The translations under genes and the position numbers were made by a program. The notes below the pieces were generated by a model. That model searched no databases. It was not told the DNA's origin and saw only the letters and a list, made by a program, of their open reading frames with translations. DNA of 13,980 bases from Muribaculaceae bacterium (GTDB lineage: Bacteria > Bacteroidota > Bacteroidia > Bacteroidales > Muribaculaceae): the NCBI GenBank assembly GCA_009775375.1, contig VSPO01000093.1:1-13980 (forward strand). The letters are read 5' to 3'. Positions 1 to 6,906 of this stretch are shown one piece after another (within the stretch, counting starts at the first letter, position 1; every line of letters starts with the position of its first letter).

Positions 1-2
1 CC

Positions 3-188
3 GGCATCCCGGCGGGCGTGGACGTCGTGCCGATACGCGGCGAGAACAGCGCGGGCCACCTCTGGCCCTTCATCATCGGCAAGGAGGGCAGGACCTACGT
101 CACCTGCACAGAGAACACCGACTTCGTCCCCGCCCCTGAGTTTGACATAGTCGCCGCCAAGATCTACCGCCAGGAGTTCGTCCTCAAC
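3..188 (+). pseudogene. Transglutaminase-like protein fragment (partial, both ends missing)
   Basis: Frame 3 reads from the window edge as GIPAGVDVVPIRGENSAGH and continues through LWPFIIGKEGR to AKIYRQEFVLNR. The pattern GIP-x-x-(V)D-x-x-P, then an AGH motif followed by W, then a region ending in AK(I/V)YR, resembles the core of transglutaminase-like (papain-fold) proteins common in Bacteroidota, in which the conserved His follows the active-site Cys. This is family recognition by eye. The Cys side lies before the window. After about base 188 the frame becomes arginine/proline-rich and no longer resembles the family, while signal peptidase sequence appears in frame 1, so the piece looks cut rather than naturally ended. 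G+C is about 65%, well above the rest of the window. I call it a gene remnant; a sequencing or assembly fault is the alternative. Confidence 0.5.
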
Positions 189-534
189 CGCCGCCCTCGT
201 CCTGCGCTACCTCGTGCTGGTGGTGGTGTTCGACACGTTCCACACCCCCACGGAGTCGATGACCCCCACGCTTCAGCCTGGCGACCACGGATATATCGAC
301 AAGCTCAAGCTCGGCGGCCGCATCTTCGACTTCTACGCCGCCGCCCGCGGCGAGCGCGTGACGGTCAGACGCCTGCCCGGCTACGGGCGTCTTGAGCGCG
401 GCGACGTCATAGTCTTCAACGCCACCTTCGACGAGCGCTGGGACAGCGTCGCCCTCAACATGTATCGCAATACCGTCCGACATGGGGGACAGGATCATAG
501 GCTTGCTTTTTATAGATTTTTTCGGTATTTCTGA
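181..534 (+). pseudogene. Signal peptidase I (S26 family) fragment
   Basis: Frame 1 encodes a short hydrophobic segment (RYLVLVVVFDTF, bases about 208-243) followed by the S26 box B: PTESMTPTLQPGDH, with the catalytic Ser codon at 256-258. It continues into YIDKLKLGGRIFDF, then LPGYGRLERGDVIVFNA and WDSVALNMY. These match a Bacteroidota form of type I signal peptidase, which cleaves signal peptides at the outer face of the inner membrane. The catalytic-Lys box (KRxxGxPGD) should follow but is absent. After about 465 the frame drifts (RNTVRHGGQDH) and ends at 532-534. A GDRI-like string in frame 2 at about 486-497 hints at a frameshift or deletion there. No start codon precedes the hydrophobic segment in frame; a stop lies at 148-150. 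The piece cannot encode a working peptidase. Confidence 0.55.
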
Positions 535-576
535 AGATTTTCGACCTGCGACGCGTTTTTTATTCATAAAACATGG

Positions 577-606
577 TGTGAAATCCATAAGTATACATTA
601 TATTTG
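577..606 (+). promoter_or_regulatory. Bacteroides-type promoter for the patatin gene
   Basis: A perfect TAnnTTTG element (TATATTTG, 599-606) is preceded 18 nt upstream by TGTG (577-580), a 3-of-4 match to the TTTG -33 box used by the Bacteroidota primary sigma factor. The predicted transcript starts at about 613 and leaves a leader of roughly 68 nt before the ATG at 681. The region 535-680 shows nothing else. Confidence 0.55.
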
Positions 607-680
607 CAGCTACAACCGTCTTTCGGGCAACTTCACCTTTGGTCGCCAAGCAGGATGGAGAATAAAGAAATACTAAAATA

Positions 681-1496
681 ATGGTCTGGAAAATAGAAGG
701 AATACTCGAACGTCTTGGTCTCAAGCGCGAAGAATCGATGGGGTTGGCACTAAGCGGAGGCGGAGCCAAGGGATTCTCCCACATAGGCGTTTTCAAAGCG
801 TTTGAGAACTTCGGGCTCCATCCCGATGTCATGTCGGGCGTATCGGCGGGAGCAATCGCCGCCGCGCTCTATGGGGCGGGGCTAACATCAGATGATATTA
901 TAGAATGCTTCCTTGAGGCCTCGAATTTTGATGATTTCACGGAATGGGCATTGCCCAAACAAGGATTCTTCAAACTCGACCGTCTATGCAAGTTGCTTGA
1001 ATCCTGGTTGCCGGTGAGAAATCTTGAGGAGATGAAAATCCCCACAATCATCTGCGCGACGGATCTTGACAATGCAAAGTCGGTCGGCTGGATAAAAGGG
1101 GAGATCGCTCCCAGAGTCGTTGCTTCTTGCAGCATTCCGATTATTTTTAACCCTGTCAAGATAGCCGGAGTCAACTATGTCGACGGGGGAGTGCTCCGCA
1201 ATCTTCCGGCATGGGCAATAAGAGACTATTGCACGACGCTCTATGGCGTCAATTGCAGCCCAATGAAGCGAAATGAAAAGGGCAACCCTTCGCTGATCGA
1301 CATCGCCTACAGATCGTTTCATCTTATGATGAAAGCCAATATGCCCCAGGACATTAAATTGTGTGACCACGTCATAGAGATACAGCAGATCGGCCAGATA
1401 CGCACCTTCGAAGTAAAGGGATTGAAAAAGGGGGTTGCAATAGGCTATGACGCCGCATGCAAGGAGCTTGAGAGAATATTGGAGTCAAAACAATAA
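681..1496 (+). CDS. Patatin-like phospholipase family protein (RssA-like)
   Basis: A 271-residue patatin-fold lipid acyl hydrolase. The oxyanion loop GGGAKG is at residues 26-31, the nucleophile elbow GVSAG puts the catalytic Ser at residue 55, and the catalytic Asp is Asp168 in DGG, giving the complete Ser-Asp dyad of the family. There is no signal peptide or membrane segment, so it is probably cytoplasmic, acting on phospholipid or lysophospholipid; the exact substrate cannot be read from sequence. The length fits the compact single-domain bacterial type rather than the BamA-fused secreted types. The start at 681 is 75 nt after a promoter element; an internal ATG at residue 20 lies only six residues before the GGGAKG loop and would remove the N-terminal helix. 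The alpha-amylase gene follows after 16 nt, so the two are probably co-transcribed. Confidence 0.88.
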   Translation: MVWKIEGILERLGLKREESMGLALSGGGAKGFSHIGVFKAFENFGLHPDVMSGVSAGAIAAALYGAGLTSDDIIECFLEASNFDDFTEWALPKQGFFKLDRLCKLLESWLPVRNLEEMKIPTIICATDLDNAKSVGWIKGEIAPRVVASCSIPIIFNPVKIAGVNYVDGGVLRNLPAWAIRDYCTTLYGVNCSPMKRNEKGNPSLIDIAYRSFHLMMKANMPQDIKLCDHVIEIQQIGQIRTFEVKGLKKGVAIGYDAACKELERILESKQ

Positions 1497-1512
1497 TACA
1501 GATAAACTAATC

Positions 1513-3291
1513 ATGAGCATTGGCAAAGAAAAACTGATCATCTACCAACTTTTCCCAAGAATATTCACCAACACCAATCCCAATTGCGTCCCTTGGGGCA
1601 CGCTGCAACAAAACGGGAGCGGCAAGCTCAACGACTTTACGCCCGAGTTGCTGAGTCATATCAAGGAATTGGGCGTGAATTGCATATGGTTCACGGGCGT
1701 GATAGAGCATGCCACGAAAACGGATTTCAGTGAGTATGGGATAGCAAAAGACAATCCCAATGTCGTAAAGGGGGAGGCGGGTTCGCCATATGCGATCAAG
1801 GATTATTATGACATCGCTACTGCGCTTGCAGAGTCTGTGCCCGACAGGATGAAGGAGTTTGAGGCGCTTGTCAGAAGAGTGCATGCCGAGAAAATGAAGA
1901 TTCTTATCGATTTCGTCCCCAACCACACGGCAAGAGTCTATCATTCCGATTCCTCTCCGGCAGGAGTTGAAGATTTCGGCACGCAAGACAACATTAATAT
2001 GAATTTCGCGCCCGACAACAACTATTACTATATATCCAATCAACGGTTTTATCCGTCGTTCGACATTTCCGGAGGGGGAGAACCATACGTGGAATTTCCC
2101 GCAAAAGCCACCGGAAATGATTGTTTCACGGCATTCTGTAGCCAATATGACTGGTATGAGACTGTGAAGCTGAATTACGGGCATGACTACAATGATGGGT
2201 CTGACCATTTCGACCCTGTTCCCGACACATGGCACAAGATGCTTCATATCCTGAAATTCTGGGCTTCGAAGGGTGTAGACGGTTTCCGTTGCGATATGGT
2301 CTTCATGGTGCCTCTCCCTTTCTGGCACTGGGCAATTCCTCAAGTCAAGAAAATATATCCCCATGTCATTTTTATTGGAGAAATATACGACGTAGGTCTT
2401 TACCGTCCGTTCCTTGATTATGGATGCTTCGATTATCTTTACGACAAGGTGAACCTTTACGACACTCTTGTCGGCATTGAAAAACAAGGCCTTTCAGCGG
2501 CACAGATTACGGGCTGCTGGCAAACCGTAGACGGTATCGGTGACAAAATGGTCAATTTCCTTGAGAATCACGACGAAGTCAGGTTCGGATCGAAAGCCTA
2601 TGCCGGAGATTCATTGCGGGTTGTGCCCTCTCTTGTTGTCTCTTCCATGATTTCAAGAGGCCCGTTCCTGATATACTATGGCCAGGAACTCGGGGAGTCG
2701 GCTCGCGATAATGAAGGATTTGCAGGCGACAACGACCGTACGACAATCTTTGATTATTGGAGTCTTTCTACAATCAGGCGTTGGTATGACGGAGGCAAAT
2801 GCGACGGAGACAACCTTTCCCCCCATGAGAGATGGCTCCGCAATGTCTATAAGACAATCCTGACGCTGTGCAACACCCGCGAGGCTCTGCGCGATGGCAA
2901 TTTCTTCGACCTTATGTACGTCAATCTCCGGCAACCGGGATTCGATCCTCATTCCCATTTCGCGTTCCTTCGCTACAACGGCGATGACGTGCTCTTGATA
3001 ATCGTGAATTTTTCAAGGGAGGCGTCACACGTCAGCGTGATGATTCCCCAATTGGCATTCGAAATGGCGGGTCTTGAAGAGGGGGAAATCGTGACGGCCG
3101 ATCTTTTGTGGGGTAAGCCTCAGAAATTCAATCTGTCGGCATCCTCCCCACTGACTGTCTATATGAGTGCGGCAGATGCGCTTGTCCTTCCGATAGGGAA
3201 GAAGAAAGACGTTTCCGGCCATAAAATGAAAGGATCTGAATTGAGGGGAGAAAAGAAATCTTCCGGGAAATGCAGGAAAATCGAAAAATAA
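1513..3291 (+). CDS. Alpha-amylase family glycosyl hydrolase (GH13), cytoplasmic
   Basis: A 592-residue GH13 enzyme that hydrolyses or rearranges alpha-1,4-glucans or malto-oligosaccharides. The four family motifs are in order: region I DFVPNH (residues 133-138), region II GFRCDM with the nucleophile Asp261, region III GEIY with the acid/base Glu290, and region IV ENHD with the third carboxylate Asp354. The (beta/alpha)8 barrel begins at once (KLIIYQLFPRIF), with no signal peptide or lipobox, so it should act on internal glycogen or imported oligosaccharides rather than as an outer-membrane Sus enzyme. A beta-sandwich domain follows from about residue 490. The last ~30 residues are Lys/Ser-rich and look like a tail added beyond the domain. 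I chose ATG 1513: an upstream in-frame start at 1447 would overlap the patatin gene by 50 bp and add residues unlike the family. The GH13 subfamily is not assignable by eye. Confidence 0.88.
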   Translation: MSIGKEKLIIYQLFPRIFTNTNPNCVPWGTLQQNGSGKLNDFTPELLSHIKELGVNCIWFTGVIEHATKTDFSEYGIAKDNPNVVKGEAGSPYAIKDYYDIATALAESVPDRMKEFEALVRRVHAEKMKILIDFVPNHTARVYHSDSSPAGVEDFGTQDNINMNFAPDNNYYYISNQRFYPSFDISGGGEPYVEFPAKATGNDCFTAFCSQYDWYETVKLNYGHDYNDGSDHFDPVPDTWHKMLHILKFWASKGVDGFRCDMVFMVPLPFWHWAIPQVKKIYPHVIFIGEIYDVGLYRPFLDYGCFDYLYDKVNLYDTLVGIEKQGLSAAQITGCWQTVDGIGDKMVNFLENHDEVRFGSKAYAGDSLRVVPSLVVSSMISRGPFLIYYGQELGESARDNEGFAGDNDRTTIFDYWSLSTIRRWYDGGKCDGDNLSPHERWLRNVYKTILTLCNTREALRDGNFFDLMYVNLRQPGFDPHSHFAFLRYNGDDVLLIIVNFSREASHVSVMIPQLAFEMAGLEEGEIVTADLLWGKPQKFNLSASSPLTVYMSAADALVLPIGKKKDVSGHKMKGSELRGEKKSSGKCRKIEK

Positions 3292-3295
3292 ATTC

Positions 3296-3303
3296 TAATT
3301 TTG
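3296..3303 (+). promoter_or_regulatory. Candidate -7 promoter element upstream of prs
   Basis: TAATTTTG is a perfect TAnnTTTG, placed 5 nt after the GH13 stop codon and 26 nt before the prs ATG. It would give a leader of about 20 nt. No TTTG-like -33 box is visible at the proper distance, so prs may be partly or wholly read from the upstream genes. Confidence 0.4.
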
Positions 3304-3329
3304 CAAGTAAATATTTACCTATCCATATC

Positions 3330-4277
3330 ATGAGCAATTACCTTCCGCCCATAAAGGTTTTCGCAGGGACCAAGAGCCATTATCTTGGAGAATCGATCTG
3401 CAAGGATCTGGGCATAGAATTAGGAAAAATGAAGATAGAGACGTTTGCCGACGGAGAATTCGAGGTCTCTTTTGAAGAGTCTATCCGTGGAGCAGAGGTC
3501 TATCTCGTGCAGTCAACATTCCCCAACAGCGACAATCTGATGGAGTTGCTCCTCATGGTCGACGCTGCCAAGAGGGCATCTGCGGCCACGATCGTGGCAG
3601 TGGTCCCTTATTTCGGATGGGCCCGACAGGACCGCAAGGACAAGCCGAGGGTATCTATCGCCGCCAAGCTTGTGGCCGACCTTCTGAGTGTGGCAGGCAT
3701 CGACCGTCTTATCACGATGGATCTCCATGCCGACCAAATTCAGGGATTCTTCAACGTGCCGGTCGACCATCTCTACGCCTCTTCAATCTTCATTCCCTAT
3801 ATCGAGAGTCTACATTTAAAGGACCTTGTCATAGCGTCTCCTGATGTGGGAGGTGCTAAGAGGTCGAATTCCTACGCAAAGTATTTCGATGTGCCGCTTG
3901 TGTTGTGTCATAAGCAGAGGGCAAAGGCGAATGTCGTAGAAAAGATGACCGTCATTGGAGATGTCGAAGACAAGAACGTGGTGCTTGTCGACGATATCAG
4001 CGACACGGCCGGAACAATCACCAAGGCTGCCGATCTCCTGCTTGAGAAGGGAGCTAAGTCGGTCAGGGCACTTTGCAGCCACGCCGTAATGAGCGACCCC
4101 GCCACTGAGAGGGTCAAGGCTTCCGGGTTGACTGAAATCGTCTTCACTGATTCCATCCCCTATGGGAAGGAGAACCCCAAGGCAGTGGTGCTCCCTGTGG
4201 CCAAGCTTTTTGCAGACACGATTCGCCGAATCCACAACAATCAGTCGATATCATCTCAATACCTCTTTAAGCCGTAA
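3330..4277 (+). CDS. prs: Ribose-phosphate pyrophosphokinase (PRPP synthetase)
   Basis: A 315-residue class I PRPP synthetase. It converts ribose 5-phosphate and ATP to PRPP and AMP, feeding purine, pyrimidine, NAD, histidine and tryptophan synthesis in the cytoplasm. The N-terminal half carries FADGEFEV (residues 39-46) and the ATP-binding stretch YFGWARQDRKD (94-104); TMDLHADQIQGFF (129-141) holds the metal-binding His and the PRPP-synthetase signature. The flexible catalytic loop is in SPDVGGAKRSNSYAK, and the PRPP/ribose-5-phosphate loop VDDISDTAGTI is at 220-230. The length is the family norm. The start at 3330 gives the standard N-terminus (MSNYLPPIKVFAG); an in-frame ATG at 3270 lies inside the GH13 gene and upstream of the promoter element, so I reject it. 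The gene ends 26 nt before a long hairpin terminator. Confidence 0.96.
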   Translation: MSNYLPPIKVFAGTKSHYLGESICKDLGIELGKMKIETFADGEFEVSFEESIRGAEVYLVQSTFPNSDNLMELLLMVDAAKRASAATIVAVVPYFGWARQDRKDKPRVSIAAKLVADLLSVAGIDRLITMDLHADQIQGFFNVPVDHLYASSIFIPYIESLHLKDLVIASPDVGGAKRSNSYAKYFDVPLVLCHKQRAKANVVEKMTVIGDVEDKNVVLVDDISDTAGTITKAADLLLEKGAKSVRALCSHAVMSDPATERVKASGLTEIVFTDSIPYGKENPKAVVLPVAKLFADTIRRIHNNQSISSQYLFKP

Positions 4278-4303
4278 AGAGATATTTGCCAAGAATAGAG
4301 CTG

Positions 4304-4362
4304 AATGCCAATAATAAAAAAGGCACCCAAATTATTTGGGTGCCTTTTTTATTATTGGCATT
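4304..4362. terminator. Bidirectional terminator: perfect 28-bp stem between prs and the M13 peptidase gene
   Basis: The arms 4304-4331 and 4335-4362 are exact reverse complements, with a 3-nt loop (TTA). The core GGCACCCAAA/TTTGGGTGCC is flanked by A6 on the left and T6 on the right, so a U-tract follows the GC-rich stem in both directions. This fits ending prs on the plus strand and the convergent peptidase gene, whose stop is at 4369-4371, on the minus strand. The stem continues past the A/T tracts through AATGCCAATAAT and its complement, which a simple terminator does not need. Confidence 0.9.
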
Positions 4363-4368
4363 GTCGCA

Positions 4369-6411
4369 TTACCAGATTATTACCCGCTCTGATTCAGGTC
4401 GATACATCTTGTCGCCCTCCTTAATGCCGAAGGCTTCGAAGAACGGCTCAAGATTTTTGAGAGAAACGTTCACACGGTTTTTGCCAAGGGAATGCACGTC
4501 GCCGGTCGTAAGCGAACGGATTTCCTCGTCTCTGATATTGTTAGCCCAAAGGTTGGCGAAGTTCAGATAGAACACCTGCATCGGGTCGAGTCCGTCGATG
4601 AGGGCTTCTTGCGATTTTACGTCTACCCCTTTCTTCTTTTGGGAATCAAGGAATGCGGTCGCCGCCACGCGCAGACCTCCCTGGTCAGCAATGTTTTCGC
4701 CAAGGGTATACTGTCCGTTAGCGTGAAGACCAGGAAGGACCTCAACCTCGTCAAACTGAGCGATGAGTCCTTTGGTCAGCTTGGTGAAAGCCTCGCTATC
4801 CTCGGGTGTCCACCAGTCAATCATGTTGCCATTTGCATCGAATTGACGGCCTTGGTCGTCAAATCCATGAGTGAGTTCATGGCCAATCACCACGCCGATG
4901 CCTCCATAATTCTCTGCGTCGCTTGCCTCAGGGTCAAAGAAAGGCGCTTGAAGAATTCCTGCAGGGAAAACTATTTCGTTGTTGACCGGATTATAGTATG
5001 CATTGATTGTCTGAGGAGTCATTCCCCATTCCTCGCGGTCGACAGGTTTGCCCCATTTGTCAAGGATTTGCTGGTTTTGCCACATGCTGGCGTTATGAGC
5101 GTTCTCCCAATATGAAAGGGCGGGGTCCACGTTAAGCTTTGAATAATCTTTCCACTTGTCGGGATAGCCGATTTTTACGGTGATGGCGTTAAGCTTCTTT
5201 AGAGCCTGCACTTTGGTGTCGTCGCTCATCCAGGGGAGATGGATGATGTGTTTGCCGAGTGCGTTGCGGAGATTTTCCACGAGGCCGATCATGTATTGCT
5301 TTGAGGTTTCGGGGAAATATTCCTTCACGTAAAGCTCGCCTATGCCTTCTCCCATGATTCCTTCCGTCACGGCGAGAGCGCGTTTCCAACGCGGCCTTTG
5401 CTGCTGCACCCCGCTCATGACCTTGTTGAATTCAAACGAAGCGTTGCTGAAATCGTCGCTCAGATATGGAGCCGCATTGGAGACATACTCCCAAAGATAA
5501 TAGTCTTTTTTCTCGCGGTCGGTCAGTGATTTCATCAAGTTGTCGCCCTGTTTTAGAGTCTTAAGGTCTGTGACGATTAAAGTCTGGGGAGTCTCGATGT
5601 TCATCGTCTCAATGAAAAACTTGTCCCATGGGAAATTGGGATAGGTTTGCTTGAGCTGGTCGATGCTTCTTGGATTATACATCGCGGCGATGTTTCTGCT
5701 CTCTTCGCGGGTCTTTGTAGAGTCGGCGATGAGAGTCTCGATCTTCATTACGTTCTTGACGATACGTTTCGCGTCCTTCTTGCTGTAGCCGGCATTGATC
5801 ATTTGCCTTTCAATCAGCTTCTGGTAAGCCTCCCTGACATCTTTGTTTCTCTTGTCGTTCAGCAGATAATAGTCGCGGTCGCCGAGCCCGAGTCCTGCTC
5901 CTGAGATATACATTGCATAGACGCTGCTGTTGGCAAGGTCTTCCATCGGACCTGCGCCAAAGAAAGGAGATCCATAGTTTTTGTGCATCCATAGGAAAAT
6001 GTCGGCCATTTCCTCCGGTTTTGCATTCTCGATTCTTTCAAGGTCTGCCTTGATAGGCTCCGCGCCGAGTTTGTTGCGACGCACGGAATCCATGGCAGCC
6101 TCGTAGATGGCAGCGATTTTATACGCGTTTGTCCCCTTTGCCGGATTGGTTTTTGCCAAATTGGTCACGATGCGGCGAACGCGATTCTTGCTTGAGTCGT
6201 TGAGGATGTTGAATTGTCCGTAGCGCGAATACTCGGGAGTCAGTGGGTGGGATTCCATCCAGCCCTTGTTGGTGTGCTGATAGAAATCCTCAGAGGCGGC
6301 GACGTTAGGGTCGAAGCCTTTCAGATCAAGACTTTTCAGATGCTCCTGTGCTCCAAGCAGGGAGGGAATCCCTGCCAATGCAAGAAAGAGCAATGTTTTG
6401 GAAAAATTCAT
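4369..6411 (-). CDS. Secreted M13 family zinc metallopeptidase (neprilysin/PepO type)
   Basis: A 680-residue M13 endopeptidase. The N-terminus MNFSKTLLFLALAGIPSLLGA is a signal peptide with likely signal peptidase I cleavage after Ala21 (LGA/QEH), so the enzyme should be periplasmic or exported; there is no lipobox Cys. The N-terminal M13 domain spans roughly residues 35-420. The catalytic domain includes NAYYNP and NEIVFPAGI, then the zinc site HELTH (His511, Glu512, His515) and ENIAD (Glu572, Asp576); the spacing agrees with neprilysin. The end VIIW takes the place of the CxxW of the eukaryotic relatives, as in other bacterial members. The family cleaves short peptides on the amino side of hydrophobic residues. 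I chose ATG 6411: the start at 6474 would translate the inverted repeat and bury the signal peptide. The leader next to the start is A-rich with no Shine-Dalgarno, as is usual in Bacteroidota. Confidence 0.93.
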   Translation of the reverse strand: MNFSKTLLFLALAGIPSLLGAQEHLKSLDLKGFDPNVAASEDFYQHTNKGWMESHPLTPEYSRYGQFNILNDSSKNRVRRIVTNLAKTNPAKGTNAYKIAAIYEAAMDSVRRNKLGAEPIKADLERIENAKPEEMADIFLWMHKNYGSPFFGAGPMEDLANSSVYAMYISGAGLGLGDRDYYLLNDKRNKDVREAYQKLIERQMINAGYSKKDAKRIVKNVMKIETLIADSTKTREESRNIAAMYNPRSIDQLKQTYPNFPWDKFFIETMNIETPQTLIVTDLKTLKQGDNLMKSLTDREKKDYYLWEYVSNAAPYLSDDFSNASFEFNKVMSGVQQQRPRWKRALAVTEGIMGEGIGELYVKEYFPETSKQYMIGLVENLRNALGKHIIHLPWMSDDTKVQALKKLNAITVKIGYPDKWKDYSKLNVDPALSYWENAHNASMWQNQQILDKWGKPVDREEWGMTPQTINAYYNPVNNEIVFPAGILQAPFFDPEASDAENYGGIGVVIGHELTHGFDDQGRQFDANGNMIDWWTPEDSEAFTKLTKGLIAQFDEVEVLPGLHANGQYTLGENIADQGGLRVAATAFLDSQKKKGVDVKSQEALIDGLDPMQVFYLNFANLWANNIRDEEIRSLTTGDVHSLGKNRVNVSLKNLEPFFEAFGIKEGDKMYRPESERVIIW

Positions 6412-6443
6412 TGTTGTTATTGTTTTGTTAATAATTAGATAGT

Positions 6444-6611
6444 TTAAGTAAGTGTTCAGATTATTCCTATACATGGATTGCCAATATGAGGGTCGGGATT
6501 TCGACTTGGGATGATGGCGTGATGGGGTTCCATCATAACTGAATCACGGGTTGAAATCCAGCGCTCAGATTGGATAAGACAGGTATAGGAATAATCTGAA
6601 CACTTACTTAA
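6444..6611. mobile_element. 168-bp palindromic element with 29-bp perfect terminal inverted repeats (MITE-like)
   Basis: The left arm 6444-6472 (beginning TTAAGTAAGTGTTCAG) and the right arm 6583-6611 are exact reverse complements over 29 nt. The 110-bp interior also pairs in order: 6481-6490 with 6564-6573 (9 of 10), 6496-6505 with 6550-6559 (9 of 10), 6518-6523 with 6543-6548 (6 of 6), or alternatively a hairpin 6520-6525/6530-6535. The whole element could therefore fold as one long interrupted hairpin. It has no coding capacity. The tips are TTAA on both sides, so a TTAA or TA target duplication is possible but cannot be told apart from the repeat. The element lies between the HTH gene and the peptidase start, 33 bp from the ATG. 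I see no TAnnTTTG inside it on either strand, which argues against, but does not exclude, an invertible promoter. Confidence 0.65.
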
Positions 6612-6682
6612 TTGTTAAGGTGCGATTTTCAAAACACAGTGCTTAATATTTAATGCATTGTGCATGCGTATGAGCTTTAAAG

Positions 6683-6895
6683 TCAGGTGTCATCCGGGCG
6701 ATATTCGAGAATGTCTCCCGGTTGGCAATCAAGAATAGAGCAGATGCTCGTCAGAGTGGAGAAACGTATTGCTTTGGCTTTGCCGGTCTTGAGGATGGAG
6801 AGGTTGGAGGGGGTGATATCCATCTTCTCTGCAAGTTCACCGAGAGAAATTTTACGCTTCGCCATCATGACATCAAGGTTTACTATTATAGGCAT
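6683..6895 (-). CDS. Small XRE/Cro-type HTH regulator (YozG-like)
   Basis: A 70-residue protein that is almost entirely a helix-turn-helix domain: MPIIVNLDVMMAKRKISLGELAEKM, then the recognition segment ITPSNLSILKTGKAKAIRFSTL and the usual close CQPGDILEY. It matches the short YozG-type Cro/CI regulators that lie next to DUF2975 membrane proteins. It starts 11 nt after the DUF2975 stop on the same strand, so the two form an operon. By the genomic pattern of such pairs, the HTH protein probably binds the operon's own promoter and the membrane protein modulates it; this is inference. ATG 6895 is chosen because further upstream starts would overlap the DUF2975 gene and add non-homologous residues. 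Nothing resembling a U-tailed terminator follows it. Confidence 0.88.
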   Translation of the reverse strand: MPIIVNLDVMMAKRKISLGELAEKMDITPSNLSILKTGKAKAIRFSTLTSICSILDCQPGDILEYRPDDT

Positions 6896-6906
6896 ATTGG
6901 CAAAGT

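Noticed and set aside
482..676. A 64-codon plus-strand frame between the signal peptidase piece and the patatin gene
   Set aside because: It crosses the composition boundary and the patatin promoter, and resembles nothing apart from a GDRI string that probably belongs to the broken signal peptidase.
1507..2487. A 326-codon open frame on the minus strand inside the GH13 gene
   Set aside because: It lies wholly antisense to four conserved GH13 motifs, has no family features and no promoter; it is a by-product of the codon use of the plus-strand gene.
4492..5115. A 207-codon plus-strand frame inside the M13 peptidase gene
   Set aside because: It is antisense to the zinc-site coding region, with no domain or promoter.
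6412..6474. N-terminal extension of the M13 peptidase to an ATG at 6474
   Set aside because: It would put 21 residues, mostly encoded by the inverted repeat, before a clear signal peptide.
6444..6611. Reading the inverted-repeat element as an ordinary intrinsic terminator for the HTH gene
   Set aside because: The stems are separated by 110 bp, AT-rich at the outer arms, and not followed by a U-tract; the perfect 29-bp ends are better explained by an element boundary.
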